This document shows positions 41,332 to 50,005 of a stretch of 64,000 nucleotides of DNA, one piece after another (within the stretch, counting starts at the first letter, position 1; every line of letters starts with the position of its first letter). A program made the translations under genes and the position numbers. Origin of the DNA: Stenotrophomonas maltophilia (lineage in GTDB: Bacteria > Pseudomonadota > Gammaproteobacteria > Xanthomonadales > Xanthomonadaceae); contig NZ_CP090423.1 in NCBI RefSeq assembly GCF_023518235.1, positions 1 to 64,000 on the forward strand, read 5' to 3'. Under the pieces are notes generated by a model that searched no databases, had not been told where the DNA came from, and saw nothing but the letters and a program-made list of their open reading frames with translations.

Positions 41332-43515
41332 ATGGCGACTCGCTTCCCCGAAGACATCGACGCCTTCGACAACCCGCGACCGGACAGCAGCCAGGCGCAG
41401 GCGCGTACGCACTCGCAGCAGCACGGTGATGCAAACGATGCGCTGGAGGCCATTCAGCGCAAGGTGGGGGTCGATGGATCGGTCGATCCTGAGTCCTTGG
41501 ACTACAAGGTGCGGATTGTCGTTGGCATCACCGACGGTATCCAGAGCGCCGCATACGAAGCCAAGGAGGCCTTCGCCAATGCTGCGCAGGGGATCAGGGC
41601 AGATTCCGCTGTGCAACCCATCCAGCTGAATTCGGCGACTGAGCAGCTGCAGGCTGAAATTGCCGCGTCGCAGACGCAGCTGCAGACGCAGATCGACGGG
41701 CTTGTCGATGGGCAGCAGACGCAGGCGATCTATGCAAACACCCTGGCCGATTTGCAGGCCGTATCTGGCTCGTACATCGGGCAGGGTGGTTTCGCGTTGA
41801 ACGGTACCGGCGCTGGTCAATACCGCTGGACTGGATCCGCCTGGGAGTTTCTCCGCGCCGACATGCTGACTCAGAAGGCAGACCAGGCAGACCTCATCCA
41901 GACCCAGCAGTACCTTTCCGATTCCTACTCCGTTCCGTTGATGCGCAGAATTCCGATTGCCGGCACCACGAACGTTGTCGGCGATGTTGTCGGGAACGTG
42001 ATGTATGACGTCGACATGAGGACGGTCCTGTTGAATGGATCCCCGTTGCTCGACGGTCCAGCAGCGGAAATGCAGATCAACGCGAACCTGGCCGGCACGA
42101 TGGGGACAGATACCTACTCGGCACCAGCATCTAGGCGTATTCCCTTGGTGGGAACGACCAACGGGGCTGGCGACGTAGTGGCCAACGTACAGTACGACGT
42201 GGACGCAAAGTCGCTTCTGGTGAATGGCGAGTCCGCTGTCAGCCAATCTCTGCGATGGGCGCCTGTTGTAGCTATTCAGCCAGTGCCAGTGACGGGCGTC
42301 ATGCACCTGATGACATACGGGCAATCGCTGAGCAACGGCGTAAACAGCATTCCGCCGGCCAGCACCGGGCAACCTTTCCTCAACCTCACCTTCGCGCAGG
42401 GGCCCAGATCGACCAAGGCCGGAAGCGTTGGCCAGCTGCCGGGCATGGATTCACTGGTGCCCCTGATCGAAAACACCCTGACAGGTGACGGCGTGGCCAG
42501 CCCGCAGCACGGCGAAACACCCTGCTCGGCGTGGGCGAACGGCCTGACGCGACGCCTCGCGCTGGGTGGTGTGGATTGGCGGACCGCCGGCCCGCGCTGG
42601 CTGGCCACGGCCAATGGCAAGGGTAGTGCCAGCATCAATAACCTGTTGCCGGGTGGATCATCGGACCTCGGCGAGTGGTTCCAGGTGCTGCGCGACGCCG
42701 TTGACCAGGCGCGCGTTCTATCTCTGGGCGCCGGCTTGACCTACAGCCTGCCGTGCTGGATCTACATGCAGGGCGAGGGCGACAATGCGGACGCGGCGAT
42801 GGCTGGGGGCGTCTATCTGGCGAAGCTGCAGCAATTGCACGAGGCGGTTTCTGCAAAGGTACAGGCCGCGACCGGGTCCAGCTTTGTTCCATGGATCGGT
42901 GTCTACCAGACCTTCGCGCGGACCCTGCGGGAGCGCCCCCACGCGACAATGGACCAGATCACTTTCTGCGAGCAGACGCCGGGAGCGTTCCACCTCACTG
43001 CGCTCTACCACCTGCCGCTCGCCTCGGATGGCCACCTGACTGCATTGGGTAGCTACTGGGTTGGAGAGTACGCGGCGAAGAAGGTAAAGCAGCTTCTGGA
43101 TGGGCAGCGCCCAACGTGGATGCGGGTTGGCTTCGCAACGGTCAGCGGCAGGGTGCTGAGGTACAAGCCGAAGGAAATTCCCGTGGCGCCTCTTCGTCTC
43201 CTCGCAGATGGCAATCTGCGCCAGACCACTGACTTTGGTTTCCTGGTCCGCGATGCCAACGGCGGCTGCGCGATCGAGAGTGTCGGCATCAGCAAGGCCG
43301 GCGATGAAGTGGTGATCACGTTGGTGTCTGTTCCGACAGGAGCCGTGCAGCTGCGCTACGGCCTCGACTACCTTCCGGCTGGCCAGGTGAACTATGCGGG
43401 GTCCGCAGGCGGGAACCTGGTTGATAGCGATCCCTCATCCTTCACATTCGCGGGTACTGAGTACCCGCTCTACAACGTCTCTCCGCACTTCCAGTGCGAT
43501 GTGATTCCGGCGTAA
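41332..43515 (+). CDS. Tailspike with SGNH/carbohydrate-esterase domain
   Basis: 727 residues. N-terminal anchor and coiled region (AQARTHSQQHGDANDALEAI), then two ~60-residue repeats (SYSVPLMRRIPIAGTT ~198; TYSAPASRRIPLVGTT ~260). The C-terminal domain has SGNH-like blocks: TYGQSLSNG (~327, Ser nucleophile in GQS), YMQGEGD (~479) and SDGHLTALG (~565, catalytic Asp-His). Such domains remove O-acetyl groups from polysaccharides, here probably O-antigen or capsule. AGGAG RBS. Confidence 0.75.
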   Translation: MATRFPEDIDAFDNPRPDSSQAQARTHSQQHGDANDALEAIQRKVGVDGSVDPESLDYKVRIVVGITDGIQSAAYEAKEAFANAAQGIRADSAVQPIQLNSATEQLQAEIAASQTQLQTQIDGLVDGQQTQAIYANTLADLQAVSGSYIGQGGFALNGTGAGQYRWTGSAWEFLRADMLTQKADQADLIQTQQYLSDSYSVPLMRRIPIAGTTNVVGDVVGNVMYDVDMRTVLLNGSPLLDGPAAEMQINANLAGTMGTDTYSAPASRRIPLVGTTNGAGDVVANVQYDVDAKSLLVNGESAVSQSLRWAPVVAIQPVPVTGVMHLMTYGQSLSNGVNSIPPASTGQPFLNLTFAQGPRSTKAGSVGQLPGMDSLVPLIENTLTGDGVASPQHGETPCSAWANGLTRRLALGGVDWRTAGPRWLATANGKGSASINNLLPGGSSDLGEWFQVLRDAVDQARVLSLGAGLTYSLPCWIYMQGEGDNADAAMAGGVYLAKLQQLHEAVSAKVQAATGSSFVPWIGVYQTFARTLRERPHATMDQITFCEQTPGAFHLTALYHLPLASDGHLTALGSYWVGEYAAKKVKQLLDGQRPTWMRVGFATVSGRVLRYKPKEIPVAPLRLLADGNLRQTTDFGFLVRDANGGCAIESVGISKAGDEVVITLVSVPTGAVQLRYGLDYLPAGQVNYAGSAGGNLVDSDPSSFTFAGTEYPLYNVSPHFQCDVIPA

Positions 43516-43526
43516 AGGAGCCTGAC

Positions 43527-44282
43527 ATGCCTTACATCTTCCCCGTCTATCCGCTCGGCCAGGACACTCCGGGCGCACCAATCATCAATGGAGCAACCCA
43601 GCTGTATCCGTACACGCCAGCACCCGAGCCTGGCTACGCGCATTGGCTGCTGGGAGGCGATGGGTCGAGCCTTGTACCATACGGTGGTGATGCGACGCTC
43701 ACCGCACAGGGCGTTTCGCATACATGGGGATCCAACTACGTCAACCTGCCGAGCTACCAGAACGCACTGATCTCCAGCGTTGCCGATGCCACCGTCCAGA
43801 CCTTCTACGCGGCCGTGCGCTATGCCCCAGTCTCTGGAAAGAATGTGATTGTGGTCGGAAACATCAGCCTCGCTAGCCAGGGCGCTGGCATCTGGATCGA
43901 CGGCAACGGCAACGTCTGTACGATTCTGCGCAACTCCAGTGGAACCGTACTGGTGAACCATGGCGTGCCAGCCAATACGGCGGTGGGGGACTGGATATTC
44001 CTGGGCCTTTCGAAGCGAGTGGAGGCAGGAGTCTCGAAGACCCTGACCAGCGTCGGTAGCGTGGTTTACGAGGTCGTGTGGCCCGCAGTTCAGGCGGTCT
44101 CGGGGAGCAATCACATCGCCATCGGCAACCCGCTCAACAGCTCCAGCACCTACACCCCTGCAGACCTCCGGGTCGGCGAGCTGCTGATCAAGCCCAACCT
44201 GGCCGATTCTGCCGCCCAGATGATGAGCGTGTATTCCCACAGTCGCGCCCGTTTGGCGCCGCGAGGCATCATGCTGAAGTGA
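43527..44282 (+). CDS. Tail tip protein, lectin-like fold
   Basis: 251 residues, beta-rich (MPYIFPVYPLGQDTPGAPII; TFYAAVRYAPVSGKNVIVVG; GAGIWIDGNGNVCTILRNSS). Pattern resembles LamG/concanavalin-type jellyrolls used for glycan binding. AAAGGAG lies before the start. It is probably a co-receptor-binding or chaperone-like component of the spike. Confidence 0.6.
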   Translation: MPYIFPVYPLGQDTPGAPIINGATQLYPYTPAPEPGYAHWLLGGDGSSLVPYGGDATLTAQGVSHTWGSNYVNLPSYQNALISSVADATVQTFYAAVRYAPVSGKNVIVVGNISLASQGAGIWIDGNGNVCTILRNSSGTVLVNHGVPANTAVGDWIFLGLSKRVEAGVSKTLTSVGSVVYEVVWPAVQAVSGSNHIAIGNPLNSSSTYTPADLRVGELLIKPNLADSAAQMMSVYSHSRARLAPRGIMLK

Positions 44283-44293
44283 GGTAGATGGCA

Positions 44294-44314
44294 GGGCCGA
44301 GCAAGACTCGGCCC
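44294..44314 (+). terminator. Hairpin after the late operon
   Basis: GGGCCGAG and CTCGGCCC make a perfect 8-bp stem with a 5-base loop 11 bp after the last tail gene. There is no T tract, so termination efficiency is uncertain. Confidence 0.5.
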
Positions 44315-44443
44315 CGCGATTCGGGCAAATTGACGATTTCGTCAAGCTGCCGATGCAGGGCTAACAATTGGTAGCCCAAACGATTCAGGGAGGTGGCCGG
44401 CCCGTTCGCAGGATCTGCGACGGCCGGCCGTATCCTCCCGGCC

Positions 44444-44788
44444 ATGCCGCTCCCCGCCGATTTCCGCTGGACGACCAGGTCTGCCAGCCTGCCGAACGAC
44501 CCGCTCACCGTGATTGCCTGCCACAGCGTGTGGGTGGTGGCCATGGCCCAGCGGGTGAACGACGGGATCTGGATCGCCTCGCTGGACCGGCATCGGCATG
44601 GCCCCGGCGGTCCGTTCCGCTGGTGCAGCAGCTACGAGCAGGGCCGGGCAGGGGCCGAGCTGTGGGTGGCCAGGCACGAGGAAAGGCTGCGGGAGGATGT
44701 GGCCAAGATCCTGGCGTGGCAGGAGAAGGTCCGGGGGAACCGGCTGGCCAAGGCCGACCAGGATCCGCCATTCGGCTGGATCGGGTAG
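44444..44788 (+). CDS. Phage right-end hypothetical protein
   Basis: 114 residues (MPLPADFRWTTRSASLPNDP start; DRHRHGPGGPFRWCSSYEQG middle; helical C-terminus). It lies alone between the late operon and attR, so it may be expressed from its own promoter in the lysogen. No known domain; function unknown. Confidence 0.65.
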   Translation: MPLPADFRWTTRSASLPNDPLTVIACHSVWVVAMAQRVNDGIWIASLDRHRHGPGGPFRWCSSYEQGRAGAELWVARHEERLREDVAKILAWQEKVRGNRLAKADQDPPFGWIG

Positions 44789-44798
44789 GGGCAGGCTG

Positions 44799-44806
44799 CA
44801 CCCTAT
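44799..44806 (+). promoter_or_regulatory. Candidate integrase arm site on the right
   Basis: CACCCTAT, the same octamer as the three phased copies next to attL, here 106 bp from the attR core. Having the word on both arms and nowhere obvious else supports an integrase-binding role. Confidence 0.5.
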
Positions 44807-44912
44807 CCGCGCGTAAGTGATTGATCGTATTGGGGCGCAATCTGCACTTTTGGGATGCCTCGCGCAGCCCCGAAACCCTTATAGATCAAAAGGATGGTCC
44901 TATCTGTAACGA

Positions 44913-44960
44913 TGCCTGGGGGGCAGAGGGTCGTCGGTTCGAATCCGGCCGTCCCGACCA
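44913..44960 (+). repeat. Right attachment core (attR)
   Basis: Exact 48-bp copy of the tRNA-Pro 3' portion. It lacks the tRNA 5' half, so no tRNA is made here. The surrounding 44789-45077 (about 290 bp) holds only the arm site, this core and the displaced host terminator. Confidence 0.95.
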
Positions 44961-44976
44961 CTGTGATGAATCAAAG

Positions 44977-45005
44977 AGCCTGCGCAGCGATGCGTGGGCT
45001 TTTTT
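44977..45005 (+). terminator. Original host tRNA-Pro terminator
   Basis: AGCCTGCGCA and TGCGTGGGCT form a stem with loop GCGA, ending in six T. It lay just after the tRNA before integration and now terminates nothing obvious. Confidence 0.75.
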
Positions 45006-45077
45006 GTGCGCGCGGTGTATGCTGCGCGCCACTCGTAATACCGCGGCTGCTGAACCCGGTACTCACGAGAACACACA

Positions 45078-45278
45078 ATGGAATCTGCAAGAAACCGTGC
45101 CTGGCGTCGCAGCCAGGCCTGCAACCGCGGTGGCGACCGCGCCACGACGGCGTACAGCTACAAGCCCGAAAAGAACTGGAAGCTGCTGTACACGCGCGGT
45201 GCCAAGCTCGCGCGCGCACGCCAGCTGGGCTTCGTCTATCCGGTCCTCAGCGCCCGCCAACTGCAGGAACAGGAATGA
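45078..45278 (+). CDS. Small basic conserved-type protein
   Basis: 66 residues, rich in Arg/Lys (MESARNRAWRRSQACNRGGD; YKPEKNWKLLYTRGAKLARA). No clear Shine-Dalgarno. Its stop overlaps the phosphatase start region by 4 bp, so the two are probably cotranscribed. Confidence 0.55.
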   Translation: MESARNRAWRRSQACNRGGDRATTAYSYKPEKNWKLLYTRGAKLARARQLGFVYPVLSARQLQEQE

Positions 45279-45616
45279 TCAAGCTGCTGTTCGTCTGCAG
45301 CCGCAACCAGTTGCGCAGCCCGACCGCCGAAGCCATGTGGCAACGGCGGCCCGGGTTCACCGCGCTGTCGGCCGGCACCAGCCCACATGCACGACGCCCC
45401 ATCGGCCCGGCGGACATCCGCTGGGCCGATGTCATCTTCGTGATGGAGGCCAAGCACCAGCATCGCCTGCAGGCTGGCTACGCGCGCCTGCTGGAGCACA
45501 AGCGCCTGCATTGCCTTGATATCCCCGATGACTACCGGTGCATGGATCCGGTGTTGATGGATCTGCTGGACGACAGGGTGACTGCCTGTCTGGATCAGCT
45601 GCCGGCAAAGCGGTAG
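45275..45616 (+). CDS. Low-molecular-weight protein tyrosine phosphatase-like protein
   Basis: 113 residues. The P-loop VCSRNQLRSPTAE carries the CX5RS signature (Cys8, Arg14, Ser15). The later IPDDY segment supplies the aspartate expected as general acid. It is short relative to the ~150-residue family norm; the same compact form occurs in other proteobacteria. The last 22 bp overlap the convergent GNAT gene. Confidence 0.8.
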   Translation: MIKLLFVCSRNQLRSPTAEAMWQRRPGFTALSAGTSPHARRPIGPADIRWADVIFVMEAKHQHRLQAGYARLLEHKRLHCLDIPDDYRCMDPVLMDLLDDRVTACLDQLPAKR

Positions 45617-46044
45617 ATCAGTTCCGGATCGCCTTCGTCCAGACCGTGCACGATGCCGCTGCCGATGAAGCCGGAGGCAGCGAGCAGACGTTGCATGCCG
45701 GCATTGGAGGCATTGGTTGAAGCAAACAGCTTGCGCTGCCCCTGCAGTGCGCTCGCGTGGCGCAGCAGGGCGGCCCCGATGCCTCGGCGGCGCTGCGCAT
45801 GCGCCACCATCAGCATTTCGATGAAGGCTTCGCCGAAGAAGTGATGGTGGATGACCAGATAGCCGGCCGCGACATCGTCCCGTTCCGCCACGTACACGGC
45901 GGCGCTCGCCAGCCAGCCGGCAATCTGCCGTGCGCGTTGCGGATCGCCGGCCGCGACGCTGTCGAGCGCGACCAGTACCGGCAAATCGCTCGGCACCGCA
46001 TCGCGCAGACGCAGCATCGTCGGGGAGGCATCGGGTGGCAGCAT
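45595..46044 (-). CDS. GNAT-family N-acetyltransferase
   Basis: 149 residues. Motif A is present (EMLMVAHAQRRRGIGAALLR, with the RRGIG acetyl-CoA loop), followed by FASTNASNAGMQRLLAASGF, the usual terminal helix-strand. AGGAG lies before the ATG at 46044. Substrate unknown. Confidence 0.85.
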   Translation of the reverse strand: MLPPDASPTMLRLRDAVPSDLPVLVALDSVAAGDPQRARQIAGWLASAAVYVAERDDVAAGYLVIHHHFFGEAFIEMLMVAHAQRRRGIGAALLRHASALQGQRKLFASTNASNAGMQRLLAASGFIGSGIVHGLDEGDPELIYRFAGS

Positions 46045-46130
46045 CGTCGGCTCCTGGGCGGGTCGGGCCCAGTCTATCGAGTGCGCCGGCCGCGTTCGCC
46101 CATCCGCCGCGGCCAACACGTGGACATCGG

Positions 46131-46634
46131 TCAGTACACCCGGAACTCGGCGCGGCAGCCGCCGCTGACCCACACCCCGCGGCGGTCCCAGCCCCAGTTG
46201 CGGTCCTCGATGCAGGGCGTCACCGACTTCTGCCTGACCAGGCGTACCTCGTGACGCACGCGGATGCGGCATTCCTTGTCCTTCTGTTCGTATGACTCGC
46301 AGACCAGGCGTTCGCCGTCATGGTCGCGGTCCCGGCCGTGGCCCGGCCAACGTCCGCGCCCGTCGGCCACGAATTCGGCACGACAGCCGTCGTCGACCCA
46401 GAGCATGCGGCGGCTCTGCCCCCAGTTCTGGCCCTCCACGCAACGGGTGATCGACAGCTGCCTGGCCAGGCGCATGCGGCCTTCGATCGGGCACTGCTGG
46501 GGCTTGTTGAACTGCGATTCGCAGCGCAACGGCGAAATGTGATCGATGTCGTAATCGCGGGCTGCCACCGGGGCGGCGGCCAGCAGCAGCGTCAGGGCGG
46601 AGAGGGTGATCGGCAGCATCAGGCGATGGGTCAT
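46131..46634 (-). CDS. Exported DUF3011 protein
   Basis: 167 residues with signal peptide (MLPITLSALTLLLAAAPVAA). Two DUF3011-type repeats follow, each with a CES...C...VRL-type block ending W-DDGCRAEF or W-SGGCRAEF (SITRCVEGQNWGQSRRM; SVTPCIEDRNWGWDRRG). Cysteines suggest disulfides in the periplasm. A paralogue lies at 56656-57216. Function of the family is unknown. Confidence 0.8.
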   Translation of the reverse strand: MTHRLMLPITLSALTLLLAAAPVAARDYDIDHISPLRCESQFNKPQQCPIEGRMRLARQLSITRCVEGQNWGQSRRMLWVDDGCRAEFVADGRGRWPGHGRDRDHDGERLVCESYEQKDKECRIRVRHEVRLVRQKSVTPCIEDRNWGWDRRGVWVSGGCRAEFRVY

Positions 46635-46875
46635 GAGCAGTCTCGGCAGGGGGACGGGCCGCAAGAATGGACCAGGCCGGGGCCGCCGGAACGGAGCGTT
46701 GCAGCGATGGCTCATGCGGGATTTAGTAGTGCGCCCCGGCCCATGCAGAGGCTTACATCCCGTATCATCGCTGCACATCCGATCGCATCGGCTTACACCT
46801 TCTTACATGTCTGCCACGCCTGGCGGCGCAGCCTGTGGCTGTCGTCACTGGCGTGCGCGCGGCCTGCGGGAGACG

Positions 46876-47271
46876 ATGCGCGGACCACGACGACCACAGG
46901 GGGTTGCGTTGATCAGCAGTACCGTCATTCATCGTTCGGCGAGCACCGATGCTGGGCCGGTGCAGGTCCTGGACACCACGTTCAAGGGCAAGCATGTGTT
47001 CGTTGCCTGGGGCCTGCGCGGGCCGGAACTGACCCGCAGTGCGGACCCGGCCACCACGGTGGCCGCGCGCAAGGCGCTGCAGGCAGTGGCAGGGCACAGC
47101 GAAGGGCCGCGCAGCCCGGAAGTGTTCATCGCCAATCAGTCGGCGGTGGCGATCACCGTCTATCGCCTGCTGACCGAGGCGCGTTCGGGCGACGCCATCT
47201 TCTTCCTGTGTGATTCGCAGGCGGTGGTCGATTGGCTGATCACCGCGCTGGAAGTGCAGGGCGAGGGCTGA
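46876..47271 (+). CDS. Conserved-type hypothetical protein
   Basis: 131 residues from the ATG at 46876; a later start is possible. Mixed alpha/beta (HVFVAWGLRGPELTRSADPA; NQSAVAITVYRLLTEARSGD). No domain recognised. The ~240 bp before it (46635-46875) hold no gene and probably the divergent promoters. Confidence 0.6.
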   Translation: MRGPRRPQGVALISSTVIHRSASTDAGPVQVLDTTFKGKHVFVAWGLRGPELTRSADPATTVAARKALQAVAGHSEGPRSPEVFIANQSAVAITVYRLLTEARSGDAIFFLCDSQAVVDWLITALEVQGEG

Positions 47272-47283
47272 CGCCGGTCCGGA

Positions 47284-47976
47284 TCAACCCAGTGCCGCGT
47301 CCACCGCTGCGATCGCGTGCAGGGAGGTGGTGTCAAACAGTGGCACCGCGCTGTCTTCGGGGCGCACCAGCAGCATGATCTCGGTGCAGCCGAGGATGAT
47401 CGCTTCGGCCCCGCGCGCGGTCAGCCGTGCGATCACCTCGGCGTAGCGCCGCCGCGATGTTTCGCTGACCACGCCGAGGATCAGTTCCTGGTAGATGATG
47501 TCGTGCACGCAGCGCCTGTCGGCCGCGTCCGGGACCAGCACCTCCAGTCCGAAGCGTTGTTCCAGCCTGCCGCGGTAGAAGTCCTGTTCCATGGTGAAGG
47601 CGGTGCCGAGCAGGCCGACCTTGCGCGCGCCCGCCCTGACGATCACCGTTGCGGTCGGGTCGGCGATATGCAGCAGCGGCAACCGGCACGCGGACTCGAT
47701 GCGATCGGCCAGTGCGTGCATGGTGTTGGTGCAGATCAGCAGCAGCTCGGCGCCGCCGGCCTGCAGCCGCTGCGCGGCGTCCACCATATGGGTGCCCAGG
47801 GCATCCCAGTCACCCTCGTGCTGCAGCTGCTTGATGCCGGCGAAATCCACCGACCACAGCAGCAGCTGCGCCGAATGCGCGCCGCCGAGGCGATCGCGCA
47901 CCGCCTCGTTGATGAGCCGGTAGTACTGCGCCGAGCTCTCCCAGCTCATGCCGCCGATCAGGCCCAGGGTCTTCAT
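47284..47976 (-). CDS. Aspartate/glutamate racemase family protein
   Basis: 230 residues. GLIGGMSWESSAQYYRLINE is the family start; the two catalytic cysteines lie in LICTNTMH and ILGCTEI. It should interconvert L/D acidic amino acids (aspartate type by the overall pattern). GGAG precedes the ATG at 47976. Confidence 0.88.
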   Translation of the reverse strand: MKTLGLIGGMSWESSAQYYRLINEAVRDRLGGAHSAQLLLWSVDFAGIKQLQHEGDWDALGTHMVDAAQRLQAGGAELLLICTNTMHALADRIESACRLPLLHIADPTATVIVRAGARKVGLLGTAFTMEQDFYRGRLEQRFGLEVLVPDAADRRCVHDIIYQELILGVVSETSRRRYAEVIARLTARGAEAIILGCTEIMLLVRPEDSAVPLFDTTSLHAIAAVDAALG

Positions 47977-48132
47977 GCACTGCTCCATGCCAGGGCAGGC
48001 CATTGCAGCACAGATGGCGCCGCCCATGCGCTCACCGCGTATCTGTAACCATCGTATCGGCGCGCCGCTGTGTGTGCCGCAACGCGGCAGCGGGCCCTAT
48101 GCTGGTGCGCTCTTCCGTGGTGGATGCCGGAC

Positions 48133-48774
48133 ATGGCGCTGCATACCTGGTGGTGGTTCCTGGCCACGGTTTTTGTCCTGTGCGGCACGCCTGGGCCGAA
48201 CATGCTGCACATCCTCGGGCGCAGTGTCGGGCTGGGTTTCCGCGGCAGCGTTCCGGCCATGGCCGGCTGCCTGCTGGCGATGCTGCTGGTGCTGGCGGCC
48301 TCCGCGGCGGGGCTGAGCGCGTTGCTGCACTCCTCGCCGATGCTGTTCGAGGTGCTGCGCTATCTGGGCGTGGCCTACCTGGCCTGGCTGGGCATCAAGG
48401 CCTGGCACGACAGCTTCCGGCCGGCGCCGCCGGTGGCCAGCGACGAGGCGCCGGCGATGGCGCCGGTACATGGGGCGTGGACCGTCCTGCGCGGCGGGCT
48501 GTGGGTCGGCCTGAGCAATCCCAAGCTGCTGCTGTTCGCCACCGCATTCCTGCCGCAGTTCGTCGACCCCTCGCGCAGCCAGGCCGTGCAGTACAGCGTG
48601 CTTGTGGCGACCTTCGCGGCCTGCGAACTGTTCTGGTACGTAATGTACGCAGCCGGCGGACATGGCCTGCGCCGCTGGCTGGCCCGGCCGTTCGCGCGGC
48701 GCTGGTTCGAACGGTTGGTAGGCAGCGTGTTCCTGGCGTTTGCCGTAGCGCTGCTGCGCTTCCGTCCGCGCTGA
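48133..48774 (+). CDS. LysE/RhtB-family amino-acid exporter
   Basis: 213 residues, five to six membrane helices. The family signature GTPGPNMLHILGRSVGLGFR (near residues 18-37) and GLWVGLSNPKLLLFATAFLP are clear. It exports amino acids or homoserine-like compounds. Start at 48133 chosen; 48124 is equally possible. Confidence 0.88.
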   Translation: MALHTWWWFLATVFVLCGTPGPNMLHILGRSVGLGFRGSVPAMAGCLLAMLLVLAASAAGLSALLHSSPMLFEVLRYLGVAYLAWLGIKAWHDSFRPAPPVASDEAPAMAPVHGAWTVLRGGLWVGLSNPKLLLFATAFLPQFVDPSRSQAVQYSVLVATFAACELFWYVMYAAGGHGLRRWLARPFARRWFERLVGSVFLAFAVALLRFRPR

Positions 48775-48868
48775 TTCACATCGCACACGCGGCCCGTTCA
48801 CGGGTGCCGCATCGGCGCCGGCCTAGCCTGACCGTACCGTTTGCATTCCCTGCGGGGAAAGGATCGAC

Positions 48869-49042
48869 ATGATCAAGTGGGCCATCATCTTCGCCATCAT
48901 CGGTGTCATCGCTGGCGTGCTGGGCTTCGGCGGCATTGCCGGCGCAGCCGTGGGCATCGCCAAGTTCCTGTTCTGGGCCGGCATCATCATCGCCGTGGTG
49001 CTGTTCCTGCTGGGCATGAGCGTGGCAAAGAAAGTCAGCTAG
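48869..49042 (+). CDS. DUF1328/YtjA-type small membrane protein
   Basis: 57 residues, two membrane helices ([38 protein letters not shown]). The GFGGIAGAA motif is the hallmark of this family. GGGAAAGGA precedes the start. Role unknown. Confidence 0.85.
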   Translation: MIKWAIIFAIIGVIAGVLGFGGIAGAAVGIAKFLFWAGIIIAVVLFLLGMSVAKKVS

Positions 49043-49048
49043 CGTCGT

Positions 49049-49085
49049 TCACGCAGCAGCGCGCTCAGTGTGCGCTGCTGCGTGA
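49049..49085. terminator. Bidirectional hairpin between convergent genes
   Basis: TCACGCAGCAGCGC pairs with GCGCTGCTGCGTGA (14-bp perfect stem). It lies between the YtjA-like gene and the stop of the SMR gene, the place of a shared terminator, though no T tract follows. Confidence 0.6.
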
Positions 49086-49397
49086 GAACAGGTTGATCAC
49101 CAGCACCCCGGCGCAGATCAGGCCGATGCCGATCAGGGCCGGCGCATCCAGACGCTGTTTGAACACCAGCAGCCCGATCAGCGAGATCAGGACGATGCCC
49201 ACGCCGGACCAGATCGCGTAGGCGATGCCGGTCGGGATGGACTTCATGGTCACCGACAACAGGTAGAAGCACAGGCCGTAGCCGACCAGTGCGCCCAGCG
49301 TCGGCCACAGCCGGCTCATGCCTTCAGAGGCCTTCAGCAGCGATGTGGCGATCACTTCCAGGACGATGGCGGCGGCGAGGTACAGGTAGGGATTCAT
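49065..49397 (-). CDS. SMR-family multidrug exporter (EmrE/QacE-like)
   Basis: 110 residues, four helices. Glu14 in the first helix (AAAIVLEVIATSLLKAS) is the conserved proton/drug-binding residue; the GIAYAIWSGVGIVLISLIG block is also typical. It exports cationic compounds by proton antiport. Preceded by a TetR gene 13 bp upstream. Confidence 0.92.
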   Translation of the reverse strand: MNPYLYLAAAIVLEVIATSLLKASEGMSRLWPTLGALVGYGLCFYLLSVTMKSIPTGIAYAIWSGVGIVLISLIGLLVFKQRLDAPALIGIGLICAGVLVINLFSRSSAH

Positions 49398-49410
49398 CTC
49401 GGGCTCCGGG

Positions 49411-49995
49411 CTACAACGGATCACACAGCTTCAGCGCCTGCTCGGCCATCGCCAGCGCGTTGGCATGTTCCAGCGCATCCAGCGGGCGCCCATAGGCGGT
49501 GGCCCAATAGCCATCGGCGACGCAGCGTGCAGCGTACAGCCGGGGGTCATCGGCTTCGTCGGGGAATTCGACCAGCATGGCCCGCTTCCAGTCGCGCCAG
49601 CGCACCAGCAGGGCCGGTTCGAGCAGGTTGCCCAGGGTGAGGCCGATATCGTTGTCCTGTTCCTGCTGCAGCAGGTGCTCGAAGTTGGCCTGGACATAGG
49701 CGCGGCTGAAGCGGCCGTAGCCCGACGATTCTGCCGGCAGCAGGGCGCGCACGCGTGCCTCGAATTCGCCGATGAGCCCGCCAATGGCCTCATCGACCAG
49801 GGCCTGCTTGCTGCTGAAGTGGTGGAACAGCGCCCCCTTGCTGACCCCGGCCGCGCGCGCGACGTCCTGTACGGTCAGGGCGGCCAGGCCATGCTGGCCG
49901 ATCATCGCAACGGTGGCCTGCAGCAGCGACTGGCGCACGCTCTCGGGCGCCTTGCGCCGCGAACGGGGAGGGGGCGGGGACGTGGATGGGGGCAT
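49411..49995 (-). CDS. TetR-family repressor of the SMR exporter operon
   Basis: 194 residues. Helix-turn-helix LTVQDVARAAGVSKGALFHH (~40-59) in the usual TetR place, then a helical ligand domain. It directly precedes the exporter gene, so it probably controls its own operon through the palindrome at 50006-50019. Confidence 0.9.
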   Translation of the reverse strand: MPPSTSPPPPRSRRKAPESVRQSLLQATVAMIGQHGLAALTVQDVARAAGVSKGALFHHFSSKQALVDEAIGGLIGEFEARVRALLPAESSGYGRFSRAYVQANFEHLLQQEQDNDIGLTLGNLLEPALLVRWRDWKRAMLVEFPDEADDPRLYAARCVADGYWATAYGRPLDALEHANALAMAEQALKLCDPL

Positions 49996-50005
49996 ACAGG
50001 AAGAA

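Larger units (their letters stand above)
2920..44960. mobile_element. Complete temperate podovirus-like prophage in tRNA-Pro
   Basis: About 42.0 kb bounded by the 48-bp repeat. All modules of a functional phage are present in order: integrase/excisionase next to attL, leftward early genes, immunity region, replication, packaging, head, short tail, lysis and tail fibres. No tape measure, tail tube or sheath gene is seen, and a nozzle-like protein and several ejection-type proteins are present, so virions are probably podovirus-like (layout reminiscent of Bordetella BPP-1 and Burkholderia BcepC6B). No frameshifted core gene was noticed, so it may be inducible. Confidence 0.95.

Noticed and set aside
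40273..42372. Minus-strand frame of about 699 codons under the tail-fibre genes
   Set aside because: Antisense of fibre and spike genes; no ribosome site and no recognisable protein.
39587..44282. Diversity-generating retroelement as in BPP-1
   Set aside because: No reverse transcriptase gene or template repeat was found near the fibres.
44913..44960. Second tRNA-Pro at attR
   Set aside because: Only the 3' 48 nt are present; the acceptor 5' strand and D arm are missing.
2920..44960. CRISPR array or anti-CRISPR locus
   Set aside because: No regularly spaced direct repeats beyond the short arm sites, and no aca-type regulator pair that I can identify.
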